Positions 36,474 through 46,500 of a stretch of DNA of 64,000 bases are shown here, piece by piece; within the stretch, counting starts at the first letter, position 1, and each line of letters begins with the position of its first letter. The position numbers were made by a program, and so were the translations under genes. The stretch is from positions 1 through 64,000 of the forward strand of contig NZ_JACHIF010000014.1 in the NCBI RefSeq assembly GCF_014203045.1, in the 5' to 3' direction. Source of the stretch: Prosthecobacter dejongeii (GTDB lineage Bacteria; Verrucomicrobiota; Verrucomicrobiia; Verrucomicrobiales; Verrucomicrobiaceae). The notes below the pieces were generated by a model. That model did no database searches. It saw only the letters and a program-made list of their open reading frames with translations, and had not been told where the DNA came from.

Positions 36474-38120
36474 ATGTTCCAGATGCCCAACTCTCTGCGG
36501 ATTCTCTCCTTCATCGCGCTCACCACTTCGATAGCTCACTCCCAGGCGACTCCAACAGAGCCTGAAAAAGCGGTGCTGCCGCCTCAAGAAAAGAAGGCGA
36601 ATGAAGGGCAGGGTGGAAAATTTATGAAGGAGGACAAGGGGAATAAAGAAGCAGCGGCTGACAAAACTGAAGGGGCGAAAGATGAAAAGTCTAAGGAAGA
36701 CACATCAGCGGACAAATCCGAGAAAAAGACTCAGACGGAGCATAGCCTGACTCTCAATGGCCAAAAGATCGATTTCACCGCGACGGCTGGCCTACTGAGC
36801 CTGAAAGATGGTGAAGGTAAGGTCACGGCAGATATCTTTTACATCGCCTACACCAAAAAAGGTGTGGCCGATCCTGCAAACCGTCCGCTCACGTTTTCCT
36901 TCAATGGCGGTCCGGGGTCATCCTCGGTGTGGATGCATCTAGGACTACTGGGACCCAAGCGCGTGAAACTACGTGACGATGGTTTTGCCGTGCCTCCTCC
37001 TTATCAACTGGTAGAAAATGAGTTCTCTCTTCTGGATGAAACGGATCTTGTGTTCATAGATCCGGTAGGCACGGGATATAGCCGCGCGAGTAAGCCTGAG
37101 GAGGCCAAGAACTTCTTTGGTGTGAATGAGGATGCTCGTAGCATCGGCGAATTCATCCGACTGTACATCACCAAGAATACTCGCTGGCCCTCGCCTAAAT
37201 TCCTGATTGGTGAAAGCTACGGCACCACGCGTGCGGCGGCTCTCAGCGGAGAGTTGCTACGCACGCATCGGATGAATCTCAATGGCATCATGCTCGTCTC
37301 TACCGTGCTCAACTTTCAGACCATCTGGGGTTCCGAAGGCAATGACCTGCCATTTGTTCTCTACCTGCCAAGCTTCACGGCCACAGCTTGGTATCATCAA
37401 AAACTGCCTGCTGATTTGCAGAAGAAACCGCTGGCTGAAGTTTTACAGGAATCCGAGAAATTTACCAGTGGAGACTACAATGAGGCTCTTCTTCTTGGGG
37501 CATCTTTACCTGCTCAGCAGCGTGCAGCCGTGGTGAAGCAGATGGCACGTTTCACGGGTTTGTCAGAAACGTTTGTCGCCGCCTCAGATCTACGTGTTTC
37601 ACTGAGTCGTTTTAATGCCGAATTACTGCGAGATCAGCGTCTGGTAACGGGCCGTTTCGATAGCCGTTACACTAGCTACATGCGTGACCGCCTGGGTAAT
37701 GAGGCTGAGCGTGATCCTAGTGCAGACGCTGTCTTCAGTGCCTTTGCTTCCACCTTCAATCATTACGTGCGCCATGACCTCAAGTTTGAAGATGATCGCC
37801 CTTACAACATTCTTGGCGGAGTGGGCAAGTGGAACTGGGATGCCGAGAACCAGTTTGCCAATGTCTCTGAAATCCTCGCTGAAAGCATGACGGCAAATCC
37901 TTTTTTGAAAGTGCACGTCTCCAATGGATTTTACGACATGGCGACGCCTTATTATGCAGCTCGCTACACCTTCTCTCACTTGAACATTCACCCAGAGTTG
38001 ATGAAAAACATCACCCAGGATGATTACACGGCCGGACACATGATGTACCTCAATCTGCCTGACCTGAAAAAACAAAAGGAAGATCTCGCTAAGTTCATCC
38101 GCGCGGCTTCCCAAAAGTAG
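36474..38120 (+). CDS. Exported serine carboxypeptidase (peptidase S10)
   Basis: A secreted peptidase S10 enzyme, 548 aa from ATG 36474. The signal peptide (NSLRILSFIALTTSIAHSQA) is followed by a Lys/Glu/Asp-rich low-complexity stretch (residues ~35-95) and the catalytic domain. Motifs: NGGPGSSSVW (substrate carboxylate-binding), IGESYGTTRAA with the Ser nucleophile, NGFYDMATPYYAA with the acidic residue, and AGHMMYL with the His. Bacterial S10 enzymes remove C-terminal residues from peptides. It stands alone, 107 bp from tRNA-Val. Confidence 0.9.
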   Translation: MFQMPNSLRILSFIALTTSIAHSQATPTEPEKAVLPPQEKKANEGQGGKFMKEDKGNKEAAADKTEGAKDEKSKEDTSADKSEKKTQTEHSLTLNGQKIDFTATAGLLSLKDGEGKVTADIFYIAYTKKGVADPANRPLTFSFNGGPGSSSVWMHLGLLGPKRVKLRDDGFAVPPPYQLVENEFSLLDETDLVFIDPVGTGYSRASKPEEAKNFFGVNEDARSIGEFIRLYITKNTRWPSPKFLIGESYGTTRAAALSGELLRTHRMNLNGIMLVSTVLNFQTIWGSEGNDLPFVLYLPSFTATAWYHQKLPADLQKKPLAEVLQESEKFTSGDYNEALLLGASLPAQQRAAVVKQMARFTGLSETFVAASDLRVSLSRFNAELLRDQRLVTGRFDSRYTSYMRDRLGNEAERDPSADAVFSAFASTFNHYVRHDLKFEDDRPYNILGGVGKWNWDAENQFANVSEILAESMTANPFLKVHVSNGFYDMATPYYAARYTFSHLNIHPELMKNITQDDYTAGHMMYLNLPDLKKQKEDLAKFIRAASQK

Positions 38121-38354
38121 GGTGGAAAATATACTGTAGGCAGACGCTAAAGCTCGACCTCATTTCGAGCATTCCTATCCCATGCCAAGGAACAGGGCTT
38201 GCCGAAACCCTGCTCTTTGGGAAAAAGATGAAGGCGATCAAGACGAGGCCAACACCGCTTTTTGGGTACGCCATGAGTTTCGCCTATCCAATGGATCCAA
38301 CATTCGACCAGGCAGGCAGAATGGCATCACGCTGCGGCAAAGCTTTTTCTGCTT

Positions 38355-38888
38355 TTAGCTTTCAGGATATACAGCCACGGCCATGACACCTTCACTAGGC
38401 AACCATCCCACCACTTCTACGCGGCGGGGGGTCTTGGAGGTTTTGCTGCCCATGCCTTGACTGACAGTGTCCAAAAGTTGCTTCTGTGTATCGGCATTCA
38501 CGTCACCACCGAAGAAATTAGCCAAGTTGGTCAAAATGGGAGCAGGCGCCTCCATGCCGACAATGGTAACCGGCGTGCGATTTTGTCCGCTCGCCAAGAT
38601 TTGTTCGCGCATCATTTCTGGCGACAAGCCGCCTGGCATCAGGATAAGCTTTCGCAGACGTGCGACGGTGGGCGCATGGATCTGTGGCTGGGCCATTGCA
38701 GCATTGGCGCTGGCGGCTGCTACCGGGGGCTTGATGGACTTTGTTGGTTTTAGAAAGCGTGTCTCAGAAGATACCTCCTGGACTGAATATTCAGGGCCTC
38801 CTTCAGGCAGTGGCAGCAGGCTGTCCTGTGCGTAAACACTGGCGCAGAGAAGGCTGAGGAGACTGGAAAAACGAACCAAGGAAATCAC
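38355..38888 (-). CDS. Exported hypothetical protein
   Basis: A 177-residue protein with a signal peptide from GTG 38888 (ISLVRFSSLLSLLCASVYAQ). The mature part contains an Ala-rich linker, a strand-helix region PTVARLRKLILMPGGLSPEM and a C-terminal RRVEVVGWLPSEGVMAVAVYPE. No family is recognised. The intergenic regions on either side (38121-38354 and 38889-39091) show no further gene. Confidence 0.5.
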   Translation of the reverse strand: MISLVRFSSLLSLLCASVYAQDSLLPLPEGGPEYSVQEVSSETRFLKPTKSIKPPVAAASANAAMAQPQIHAPTVARLRKLILMPGGLSPEMMREQILASGQNRTPVTIVGMEAPAPILTNLANFFGGDVNADTQKQLLDTVSQGMGSKTSKTPRRVEVVGWLPSEGVMAVAVYPES

Positions 38889-39091
38889 GAGGGCGTGGTT
38901 TTATCAGCCCGCTTGTTTTTAAACAACAATTTTTTGACCCAGTGACAAAAAAACAATCGTTTTTAAAATGTTAATTGGCCCTCGGGAAAAGTTACCCCGG
39001 GCAACTTGGATGAGCAATGAGAACTCAAAGGTTGCCTGTGCGAACTAGCCAAACGCCCCCCTTGAATCATCCAGGGGGGGCAAATAAAACC

Positions 39092-39871
39092 TTAGATGGT
39101 CATGGAACTGTAGCCGCCATCCACCACCATTTCCTGGCCGGTGATGAAACTGCCTGCTCCGTTGGCGGCCAGGAGCAGGGCTGCACCTACGAGTTCATTG
39201 GCGGAGCCAAAGCGGTTCATTGGGGTGTGGCCCATGATTTTGGCTACGCGATCTGGTGTCAGAACTTTTTTGTTCTGCTCGGCAGGGAAAAAGCCCGGTA
39301 CCAGCGTATTGACGCGGATATTCAGTGGTGCCCATTCACGAGCAAGGTTCTTACTGAGGTTATGAACGGCCCCTTTGGACATGCTGTAGGTAAAGACTCG
39401 ACTCAGCGGGAGCAGGCCAGACATAGAGCCCAGATTGATGATGGAGGCAGGCACTTTCTGTTCGACAAAGTATTTCCCGAACACTTGACAGGCTAGGAAC
39501 ACGCCTTTGGTATTGATGCCCATGATGCGGTCATACTCTTCTTCCGGGATATCCAAAAAAGGAGTGGCGGAGTTTACCCCAGCACCGTTCACGAGGATGT
39601 GGCAGCCACCGGAGCGCTCCAACACCTGATCGAGCAGCAGTTGTAGATCTGCTTTGCGGGAAGCATCCGCACTGACAAAGTAGCCTTCGCCACCAGCCGC
39701 GTGGATGGCCTCCAGACGCTTTTCTGCCTTGGCGGGATCACGCCCGACTAACACGACTTCTGCACCTGCACTGGCGTAACCTTCGGCAATGGCACCGCAC
39801 AATTCACCGGTACCTCCGATGATGACGGCGGTTTGATTCTGGAGGGAGAAAAGTTCAAAGATGGAAGACAT
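39092..39871 (-). CDS. SDR-family oxidoreductase, fructuronate-reductase-like
   Basis: A short-chain dehydrogenase of 259 aa. It shows the NAD(P) loop [13 protein letters not shown], an NGAGV element, and the catalytic array SMSGLL...[11 protein letters not shown] (Ser, Tyr, Lys), and the C-terminal [14 protein letters not shown]. The GGTGxLC form of the loop is typical of the SDR fructuronate/mannonate reductases (UxuB-like) of sugar-acid catabolism, which would complement the glucuronate isomerase at 60970. That enzyme is 21 kb away, so substrate is inferred. ATG 39871 is preferred over 39892. Confidence 0.75.
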   Translation of the reverse strand: MSSIFELFSLQNQTAVIIGGTGELCGAIAEGYASAGAEVVLVGRDPAKAEKRLEAIHAAGGEGYFVSADASRKADLQLLLDQVLERSGGCHILVNGAGVNSATPFLDIPEEEYDRIMGINTKGVFLACQVFGKYFVEQKVPASIINLGSMSGLLPLSRVFTYSMSKGAVHNLSKNLAREWAPLNIRVNTLVPGFFPAEQNKKVLTPDRVAKIMGHTPMNRFGSANELVGAALLLAANGAGSFITGQEMVVDGGYSSMTI

Positions 39872-39985
39872 GATGGGGAAGGGGAGAGGCACAGTGACTC
39901 AACGTGAGTAAGAGCAAGACTTTTGCCCATGTCGAATACAGAACGTTCGTCAAGGCCAGAAGTCACATTGCAGACTGCCTAAAAG

Positions 39986-40000
39986 TGGCACGCTGCGTGC
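39986..40000 (+). promoter_or_regulatory. Sigma-54 (RpoN) -24/-12 promoter candidate for the amt operon
   Basis: TGGCACGCTGCGTGC has the full TGGCACG block and exact GG-N10-GC spacing to the -12 GC; TTGC is GTGC. The transcript would begin near 40011-40012. This places the GTG at 40014 at the very 5' end, so the first gene may be leaderless or really begin at ATG 40089. It has the same architecture as the site at 320-334 before the other amt. Confidence 0.55.
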
Positions 40001-40013
40001 TTATTCTTGGGGA

Positions 40014-40376
40014 GTGGAAGCCACCAGAATCATTCCCATCACAGCCAGCCGCCCCGTACAAGGTCAACAACCTGCCAATGTCATTCGCATGGAACCTGAT
40101 CCTGGTTTGATCAAAATGGATACTCAGCAGGGACGCGAATCGTTGTCCGGGGGAGATGCCGAATCTTCTCAGCGTTTCGCCAGCGAGGTCAAGTACGTCA
40201 CTTATTATGCTCAAAAGCTAGCCGATACCCTGGGCATGCATCAGCTCCAGCTTGGCATCATTGAGGATCGAGAAGGCCAGACGGCTTTCCAAAATTCCAC
40301 CAACGGATGGCATGGTGTGGTTAGTAGCAATCGTCGTTCCTTGAAACAAGTGCGTGAATCTCTGACCCGAGGCTGA
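40014..40376 (+). CDS. Small conserved hypothetical, first gene of the amt operon
   Basis: A 120-residue soluble protein with no assigned family. It starts with GTG at 40014 (reading from VEATRIIPIT); ATG 40089 is a possible start because the sigma-54 promoter ends only 13 bp before the GTG. The N-terminal 45 residues look unstructured; the rest is helical (EVKYVTYYAQKLADTLGM). It precedes the Roadblock-like gene by 16 bp, so the two are cotranscribed and likely form part of one complex, but its function is unknown. Confidence 0.55.
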   Translation: MEATRIIPITASRPVQGQQPANVIRMEPDPGLIKMDTQQGRESLSGGDAESSQRFASEVKYVTYYAQKLADTLGMHQLQLGIIEDREGQTAFQNSTNGWHGVVSSNRRSLKQVRESLTRG

Positions 40377-40392
40377 AAAGGCACATCCCAGC

Positions 40393-41085
40393 ATGAATTT
40401 AAATTCACTCATCGGGGCCGTTGCAGCCCTGCAGCGACTGGAAGGTGTGGCAGGTGTCATGCTTTTCAAAGGACGGAACACGGTGCATAAACAAATGCCT
40501 TTCTCTGAAGGACGCGCGCTGGATCTCATGGATGTGCTCGGGCAGATGCTGGAGGGATACCGACAGGTGCGGAGGAAGATGCGTCAGGTCTATCTTGAGT
40601 TCGATGGGGGCACCCTTTTGGTTCTCATTCAGGATGAAACGATCTTGGTGTTTCTCCTCACCGCGAGGGCGGATGCAGACCTCGCTGCCAGCGCCGCTAG
40701 CGTCTTGCTGAATGACCATGCGCTCGTGCTGACTCAGTTGTCCACTGAAGCGGCCGATTCTGTTTCGCGAGCCCACGATGGAATTGAAGAGCTTGTGGTT
40801 AGCAGCCCTCGTCGTCTTCAAGAAATCACGGACAAGGCCGAAGTCGTCGTCAACAACTGGGGGCAGGTTCGGAAGCAAGTCGAAAGCATCCTGGGAAAGG
40901 TCATGGGACGTGCCCAACTTTCGATGATGATTGACCGAGTCATGGCGAAACGAGGGGTGCAAGACCCCTATCGTTTGCCGCCGGCCGAGGTTCGAAAACT
41001 TGCAGAAGCCTTGATCGAACAGGTGCCTAACACCACCAAACGTCAGGCCCTGCTGAGTGAGCTAGAAACTCTTTTAGCCGAATAA
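40393..41085 (+). CDS. Roadblock/LC7-like domain protein
   Basis: A 230-residue protein whose N-terminal ~110 residues follow the Roadblock/LC7 pattern (helix LIGAVAALQRLEGVAGVMLF, strands around YLEFDGGTLLVLIQDETILVFLL), as in MglB-type proteins. The C-terminal ~120 residues are helical, with a basic/acidic coiled-coil-like end (LSELETLLAE). MglB-type proteins regulate small Ras-like GTPases, but no MglA-like GTPase is in the window. It sits between the small operon gene and amt (37 bp before amt). This context suggests a signalling input into ammonium uptake or nitrogen control. Confidence 0.6.
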   Translation: MNLNSLIGAVAALQRLEGVAGVMLFKGRNTVHKQMPFSEGRALDLMDVLGQMLEGYRQVRRKMRQVYLEFDGGTLLVLIQDETILVFLLTARADADLAASAASVLLNDHALVLTQLSTEAADSVSRAHDGIEELVVSSPRRLQEITDKAEVVVNNWGQVRKQVESILGKVMGRAQLSMMIDRVMAKRGVQDPYRLPPAEVRKLAEALIEQVPNTTKRQALLSELETLLAE

Positions 41086-41121
41086 ATTCATCCTCCCTTC
41101 ACGCTTTTACTTTCGTCATTC

Positions 41122-42696
41122 ATGATCCGTTATCTCCGTTCTTTTTTCTTCCTGATCGTCATCTCAATGGCTCACTCCGCAGATGGCCAAGATGCGTCTG
41201 TAGCCCCGCCAGCTATTGAGCAAAAGCTGGATGGGATCATGGAAAAACTAGACGCCAATGAGCGCGTCAATGCACGCCTGGACAGCATTCTGAAAAAGCT
41301 AGATGCGAATGATCAGGTGGTTAATCGCCTGGATGGTCTTTTGGAAAAACTGAGCCAGAGTGACAAAGCTACAGCCCCTCAAGCCACTTCCCCAGCAGCC
41401 ACGCCAGCCAACCTTGCCAATCCAGTCACTGAGGGGAATGCAGTCCCTGTAGGTGCCCTTGAATCCCTCCAGTCTAACATCAATTATGTCTGGATCGTCA
41501 TCACTGCCGCCATGGTGTTTTTCATGCAGGCAGGCTTTGTGATGTTGGAGATTGGAGCCTGTCGGGCTAAAAACACCATCAACATTGTGATGAAAAGTTT
41601 CCTAGACTTTTGCATCTGCGCCATTGTTTTTCTTTTGGTTGGGTTTGGCCTCATGTTTGGCACCAGTTGGAGAGGGCTTGTTGGCATGGACGGGTTTTGG
41701 CTCTCCACGTTTGGAGCTGACCATCCCATCTGGGTTTTTTGGTTCTTCCAGTTAGGCTTTGCTGGAGTTTCCTGTACCATCCTTTCCGGAGCTGTGGCCG
41801 AAAGAACAAAGTTCATGGGCTACCTGCTCTATTGCGCCCTCTTTACCATCTTTATCTATCCAGTGGTGGGGCACTGGGTATGGGGAAGTTTTGCCGGCAC
41901 CTTTGGCATCGGCGGGGAGAAGGGTTGGCTGGAGGCACTTGGTTTTGTCGATTACGCAGGCTCTTCAGTGGTCCATGCCTGCGGAGGTGCATGTTCTTTA
42001 GCTGGGATTCTAGCCGTTGGGCCTCGCGTCGGGCGTTTTGGCAAAGATGGCACCCCACGTCTCATTGCTGGACATAATATACCGCTTGTTGCCTTGGGCG
42101 TTCTCTTGCTGTGGTTTGGCTGGTTTGGATTCAATGCAGGATCATCCTTAAGCGGTAGTGGGGTCATTGGTCGTTTGGTGGTGAATACCACCATCTCCCC
42201 GGCTGCCGCAGGTTTGGCTGCCATGGTCGCCATGTGGTTCATCCAGGGACGTGCAGATGTGAATATCGCCATGAATGGGGCATTGGGTGGTGCTGTGGCT
42301 ATCACGGCCTGCTGCGGCAATGTGACTCCCGCTGCGGCCATCCTCATTGGTCTATTCGGCGGCATCACCACCACCGTCGCCACCATCGCGCTGGAGCGTC
42401 TGCGCATAGACGATGCCGTCGGGGCCGTACCAGTGCATCTGGCCTGTGGTTGGTGGGGCACCCTGTGTGTCGCCCTCTTTGATGAAAAAGGTTTTAGCAT
42501 CGAGCGCCTCGGGATCCAGGCTCTAGGGACCTTCAGCATCAGTCTCTATGCCTTCATCTCCTGCTCCATCATCTTTGCTTTGATCAAACTAGTCGCTCCC
42601 ACTCGCGCAACGGAGGAGGAGCAAATCAATGGCTTGGATTTCTCAGAGCATGCGGCCAATGCCTACCCCGATTTCCAAACAACGGAACAAGCTTAA
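41122..42696 (+). CDS. amt: Ammonium transporter with periplasmic repeat domain
   Basis: A 524-aa Amt protein with a signal peptide, then three tandem 17-residue repeats (residues 36-52, 53-69 and 70-86: LDGIMEKLDANERVNAR and close variants) forming a predicted coiled coil, then a linker and the Amt core. Core features include GACRAKNTINIVMKSF, SSVVHACGGACSLAG (His of the twin-His pore) and GAVPVHLACGWWGTL (second pore His). The eleven-helix transporter conducts NH4+/NH3. No PII (glnK) gene is adjacent; the operon partners are the two upstream genes. Confidence 0.92.
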   Translation: MIRYLRSFFFLIVISMAHSADGQDASVAPPAIEQKLDGIMEKLDANERVNARLDSILKKLDANDQVVNRLDGLLEKLSQSDKATAPQATSPAATPANLANPVTEGNAVPVGALESLQSNINYVWIVITAAMVFFMQAGFVMLEIGACRAKNTINIVMKSFLDFCICAIVFLLVGFGLMFGTSWRGLVGMDGFWLSTFGADHPIWVFWFFQLGFAGVSCTILSGAVAERTKFMGYLLYCALFTIFIYPVVGHWVWGSFAGTFGIGGEKGWLEALGFVDYAGSSVVHACGGACSLAGILAVGPRVGRFGKDGTPRLIAGHNIPLVALGVLLLWFGWFGFNAGSSLSGSGVIGRLVVNTTISPAAAGLAAMVAMWFIQGRADVNIAMNGALGGAVAITACCGNVTPAAAILIGLFGGITTTVATIALERLRIDDAVGAVPVHLACGWWGTLCVALFDEKGFSIERLGIQALGTFSISLYAFISCSIIFALIKLVAPTRATEEEQINGLDFSEHAANAYPDFQTTEQA

Positions 42697-42754
42697 GCTC
42701 ATGCCGCAAACTCTTCGGGCCTGAGCATTTCGGGTGGGATAAACTTAAGCGCAA

Positions 42755-42775
42755 GACTTCAAAAGACGTGAAGTC
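42755..42775 (+). repeat. Small hairpin after amt
   Basis: GACTTCA-AAAGACG-TGAAGTC: a perfect 7-bp stem with a 7-nt loop, 59 bp after the amt stop. Lies close before the stronger stem-loop at 42789-42818. No T-run follows, so it may be a weak terminator or a processing signal. Confidence 0.35.
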
Positions 42776-42788
42776 CGTCTTCATCCGC

Positions 42789-42818
42789 CCTTGATATGAG
42801 GAATGACTCATATCAAGG
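42789..42818 (+). terminator. Perfect 12-bp stem-loop downstream of amt
   Basis: CCTTGATATGAG-GAATGA-CTCATATCAAGG is a perfect 12-bp stem with a 6-nt loop, 93 bp after the amt stop. It is the clearest candidate 3' end of the amt operon transcript, although no T-run follows. The remaining intergenic sequence to 43120 (about 300 bp) holds no gene I can support, only the AT-rich promoter region of the next gene. Confidence 0.5.
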
Positions 42819-43082
42819 CTAGTAGGCAACTGCAATTGCCCATCTTTTTGATAATAAGGAAGCTTCCTGGCCCTTGGCTTAATTCAAAGAGCCACGGCTT
42901 GAAACTGGATGAATGAGCTTCATACCGCTGAATCTCCACTCGCTAAAATATCCACGCACCGCAGCCAAACATCTCCCGTTTCTACCCAAAGCAACAATCT
43001 TGTCACGATCTTGTGAATTACCATCTCTGATTATGACAGCTATTGGTCCGTTTGAGATGCTTTCGTGGTGATTTGCCTAGAT

Positions 43083-43097
43083 TGGCACGAATCTTGG
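43083..43097 (+). promoter_or_regulatory. Weak sigma-54-like site upstream of the small Cys-pair protein
   Basis: TGGCACGAATCTTGG has the full TGGCACG block and TTG at the -12 position, but the critical -12 C is G. It ends 23 bp before the ATG at 43121, giving a predicted start near 43109. Only the resemblance is claimed. Confidence 0.25.
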
Positions 43098-43120
43098 TGT
43101 TTCATTAAGCTCCCCCCCCT

Positions 43121-43429
43121 ATGACAGACACAGATCTTTCAACAAAGTACACCCGCGTCGTGAAAACCAGCCTGGGCCAGTGGGTTCAGGCCATGGTGGT
43201 CAAAGAACCTCTGGCCATCACCCCGCAGATTCATTGGAAAGGCGTCGGCCGTATGCTTCCCGTGCGTGCCCTGCCGGAGAATGTTGAGCAAGCGCGTCGT
43301 GCGGCTCTCAAAGACCGCCGTTTTTTCCGTCACTGCGAACGCTGCAATGAAGTCCGTCCTGTTTCGCTCATCCTTGAAGCTGGCGTTTGCATGGACTGCA
43401 TTCACAAGATGCAAGCCGTCGCGGCCTAA
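43121..43429 (+). CDS. Small protein with two CxxC pairs
   Basis: A 102-residue protein whose C-terminal third is a treble/ribbon-like zinc site: CERCNEVRPVSLILEAGVCMDC (Cys at about 74, 77, 92 and 95), followed by IHKMQAVAA. The N-terminal part is beta-rich and basic. It is single and monocistronic, between amt and pyc (opposite strand). No family or function is assigned. Confidence 0.55.
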   Translation: MTDTDLSTKYTRVVKTSLGQWVQAMVVKEPLAITPQIHWKGVGRMLPVRALPENVEQARRAALKDRRFFRHCERCNEVRPVSLILEAGVCMDCIHKMQAVAA

Positions 43430-43515
43430 CGTCTTTACACTCATAAAGCCAGACGCTCAGAAGAGTGTTTGTAGTTTTATCGTGTTTTGATGCAGCGATG
43501 AGAGCCAATCAAGCA

Positions 43516-43547
43516 ATCGTGCCCAGAGTGTTAGGTCTGGGCACGAT
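43516..43547. terminator. Perfect 12-bp stem-loop between convergent genes
   Basis: ATCGTGCCCAGA-GTGTTAGG-TCTGGGCACGAT is a perfect 12-bp stem with an 8-nt loop. It lies between the small Cys-pair gene (plus) and pyc (minus), 27 bp from the pyc stop, so it can end both transcripts. No T-run is seen on either side. Confidence 0.55.
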
Positions 43548-43574
43548 CATCATAGTCTTCCACTGCTAGCTGGC

Positions 43575-46500
43575 TTATTTCCCAAGCCGCACAAGCAGGT
43601 CTTTGCTCTCCACGCTTTCGCTGATCTTCACACAGATTTCTTGGACCGTTCCCGAGGTGGGCGCGGAAACAGCAGCGAACATCTTCATGGCCTCTAGGGT
43701 CACGAGAGTTTCGCCCTCTTTGACTTTCTGGCCCACACTCACGGCGATGCTGGCCACCATGCCGGGCATCGGTGCGCCTACTTGGGTCGGGTCAGCCGGG
43801 TCAGCCTTGGTCTTCGTCACCGCATCCTTGGCCAGCAGCTTGTTCGTCACCGTCGTGTGACGGGGATAGCCGTTGAGTTCAAAGATGGCCGTCTGCTGGC
43901 CGTTCTGGTCTGGCTCGGTCATGTTCAGCAGCCTCACGAAGAGTGTTTTACCAGCCTCCAATTCGATGTTGATCTCTTCCTTCTGCTGCAAGCCGTAGTA
44001 GTAGGCCGGCGTGGGCAGGGCTGAGACATCGCCATAGGTTTTGCGGAACTCCGCAAACTTCAGGAACACATCTGGATACATGAGGTAGCTCCACACATCG
44101 TCTTCAGTGGGCTTCTTCTTCATCTTCTGTTCCAGCTCGGCGCGCACCTCATCCAGCTTGATCTTTGCGGCGTGCGTTCCTGGGCGGCCGTTGATGCGTT
44201 TGCCGCCTTTGCCCACGATGGCATCGGCCAGCGCATTCCACTTCTTGCGGCTGTCGGCAGCCTTGTCGGCCTCCATGCCGTAGAAGGGCTCGCCCAGCCA
44301 GCCTTCAAACATGCTCGTCACGTCCTTGCTCCACTTAGTGCCAGCGAGCTGGAAGATGTCGCCCGGCTTCACGCCACGCGCCACGCACTCGATGGCTAGG
44401 TCGCCCACCACTTTGGAGGAAGGTGTGACTTTCACGATGTCGCCGCAGAGCTGGTTCACCTCCGCATACGCGTGGGCGATCTCCGGCCAGCGTGGCCCTA
44501 GGCCCATGCCAATGGCCTGTTCCTTGAGGTTCGTGTACTGGCCGCCAGGCATCTCATGCAGATACACTTCAGCGGTGCCGTAGGGCTCGCTTGTGTCGAA
44601 GGGTTTGTAAAACGCGCGCACGGCCGCCCAGTAGTCGCTGAATTCCTGCAACGCTTCCGTATTCAGTCCTGTGTCACGCGGCGTGTGCTGCATGGCGGCG
44701 ACGATGGAGTTCAGGTTCGGCTGGCTAGTGCCGCCAGACATGGAGGCGATGGCCGCATCCACCACATCTACTCCGGCATTGGCTGCCTCGATGATGCTGG
44801 CCGCATTGAGGCCACTGGTGTCATGCGTGTGGAAGTGGATAGGGATGCCCACCTCGTCCTTCAGCGCTTTTACCAGCTTCTTCGCCGCATACGGGCGCAC
44901 CAGTCCGGCCATGTCTTTGATACACAGCATGTGCGCCCCCATCTTCTCTAGTTCCTTGGCTAAGCGCACGTAATACTTCAGGTCATACTTGTCGCGTTTT
45001 GGGTCCAAGATGTCGCCGGTATAACAAAGAGTGCCTTCACAGATGGAACTTGTGTCCTCGCGCACAGCCTGCATGGCTGCCGTTAGGTTGGGCAGGTAGT
45101 TTAGGCTGTCGAAGATGCGGAAAATGTCCATGCCGTTTTGGGCAGCATGTTTGATGAATCCCTTCACCACATTGTCCGGGTAGTTGGTATAACCCACAGC
45201 ATTGCTGCCACGGAAAAGCATCTGGAGAAGGATGTTCGGCACCTTTTCGCGGATATCGCGCAGGCGCTCCCACGGGTCTTCGCGCAGGAAGCGCATCGTC
45301 ACGTCAAAGGTCGCCCCACCCCACATTTCCAGGGAGAAAAGGTCTGGCGTGCGCCGCGCCACGGCATCCGCCACCGCCAGCATGTCATAGGTGCGCATGC
45401 GGGTGGCCAGCAGGCTCTGGTGTGCATCGCGCATGGTGGTGTCCGTCAGCAACAGGCGCTTTTCTTTGGCCACCCAGTTTTTGCAAAATTTTTCCGGGCC
45501 CATCTCCGTGAGGAGCTGCTTCGTACCAGGAGCCGGGGCCACTTTGTGATCCCACTTCGGAATCGGTGCGGCGATGAAGGCCTTGCTGATCTTGTGGCCC
45601 TTGGCAAACGGGTTGCCATTCACCACCGTGTCTGCCAGATAGTTTAGCAGCTTCGAGGCACGGTCCTTGCGCGCTACGAACTTCAGCAGGTCTGGATTGT
45701 TATCAATGAATCGTGTGGTCGCCTGGCCGGTCTTGAAGTCTTCATGGTGCACCACGTTCATCAGGAATGGGATGTTCGTCTTCACCCCACGAATGCGAAA
45801 TTCGCGCAGGCCACGGTCCATGCGATCCAGCGCCTGCTGGTAGGTGCGGCCATAGACCGTCATCTTCACCAGCATGGAGTCATAATAAGGCGTGATGACC
45901 GCATTCGTCGCGCCGAGTGCACCGTCCAGTCGCACGCCAAACCCACCGGCACTGCGGTAGGTGAGGATTTTGCCAAAGTCCGGTGTGAAGCCGTTCTCCG
46001 GATCTTCGGTGGTGATGCGGCACTGGATGGCGTAGCCGCTCTTTTCGATTTTGTCCTGGGCAGGCAGGCCCAGCGGCTCATCATGCACCTGGTAACCCTG
46101 CGCGATGAGGATCTGGCTGCGCACGATGTCAATGCCCGTGATCTCCTCCGTCACCGTGTGCTCCACCTGGATGCGTGGATTCATCTCGATGAAGAACCAT
46201 TCGCCCGTTTCGTGGTCCACCAGGAATTCCACCGTGCCGGCATGCGTGTAGTTCACTTCTTTCGCCAGCTTCACCGCCGCTTCGCACAGGCCATCGATGA
46301 TCTCCTGCTTTACGCCATAGCTCGGCGCCTGTTCGATCACCTTTTGGTGGCGGCGCTGCACGGAGCAGTCACGCTCATGCAGGTGCAAAACATGGCCGTG
46401 CTTATCCGCCAGGATCTGCACCTCGATGTGCTTCGCCTTGCCCACAAATTTTTCCAGGAACACCGCGCCGTTGCCAAAGGAGCGCAGAGCCTCCGTCTGC

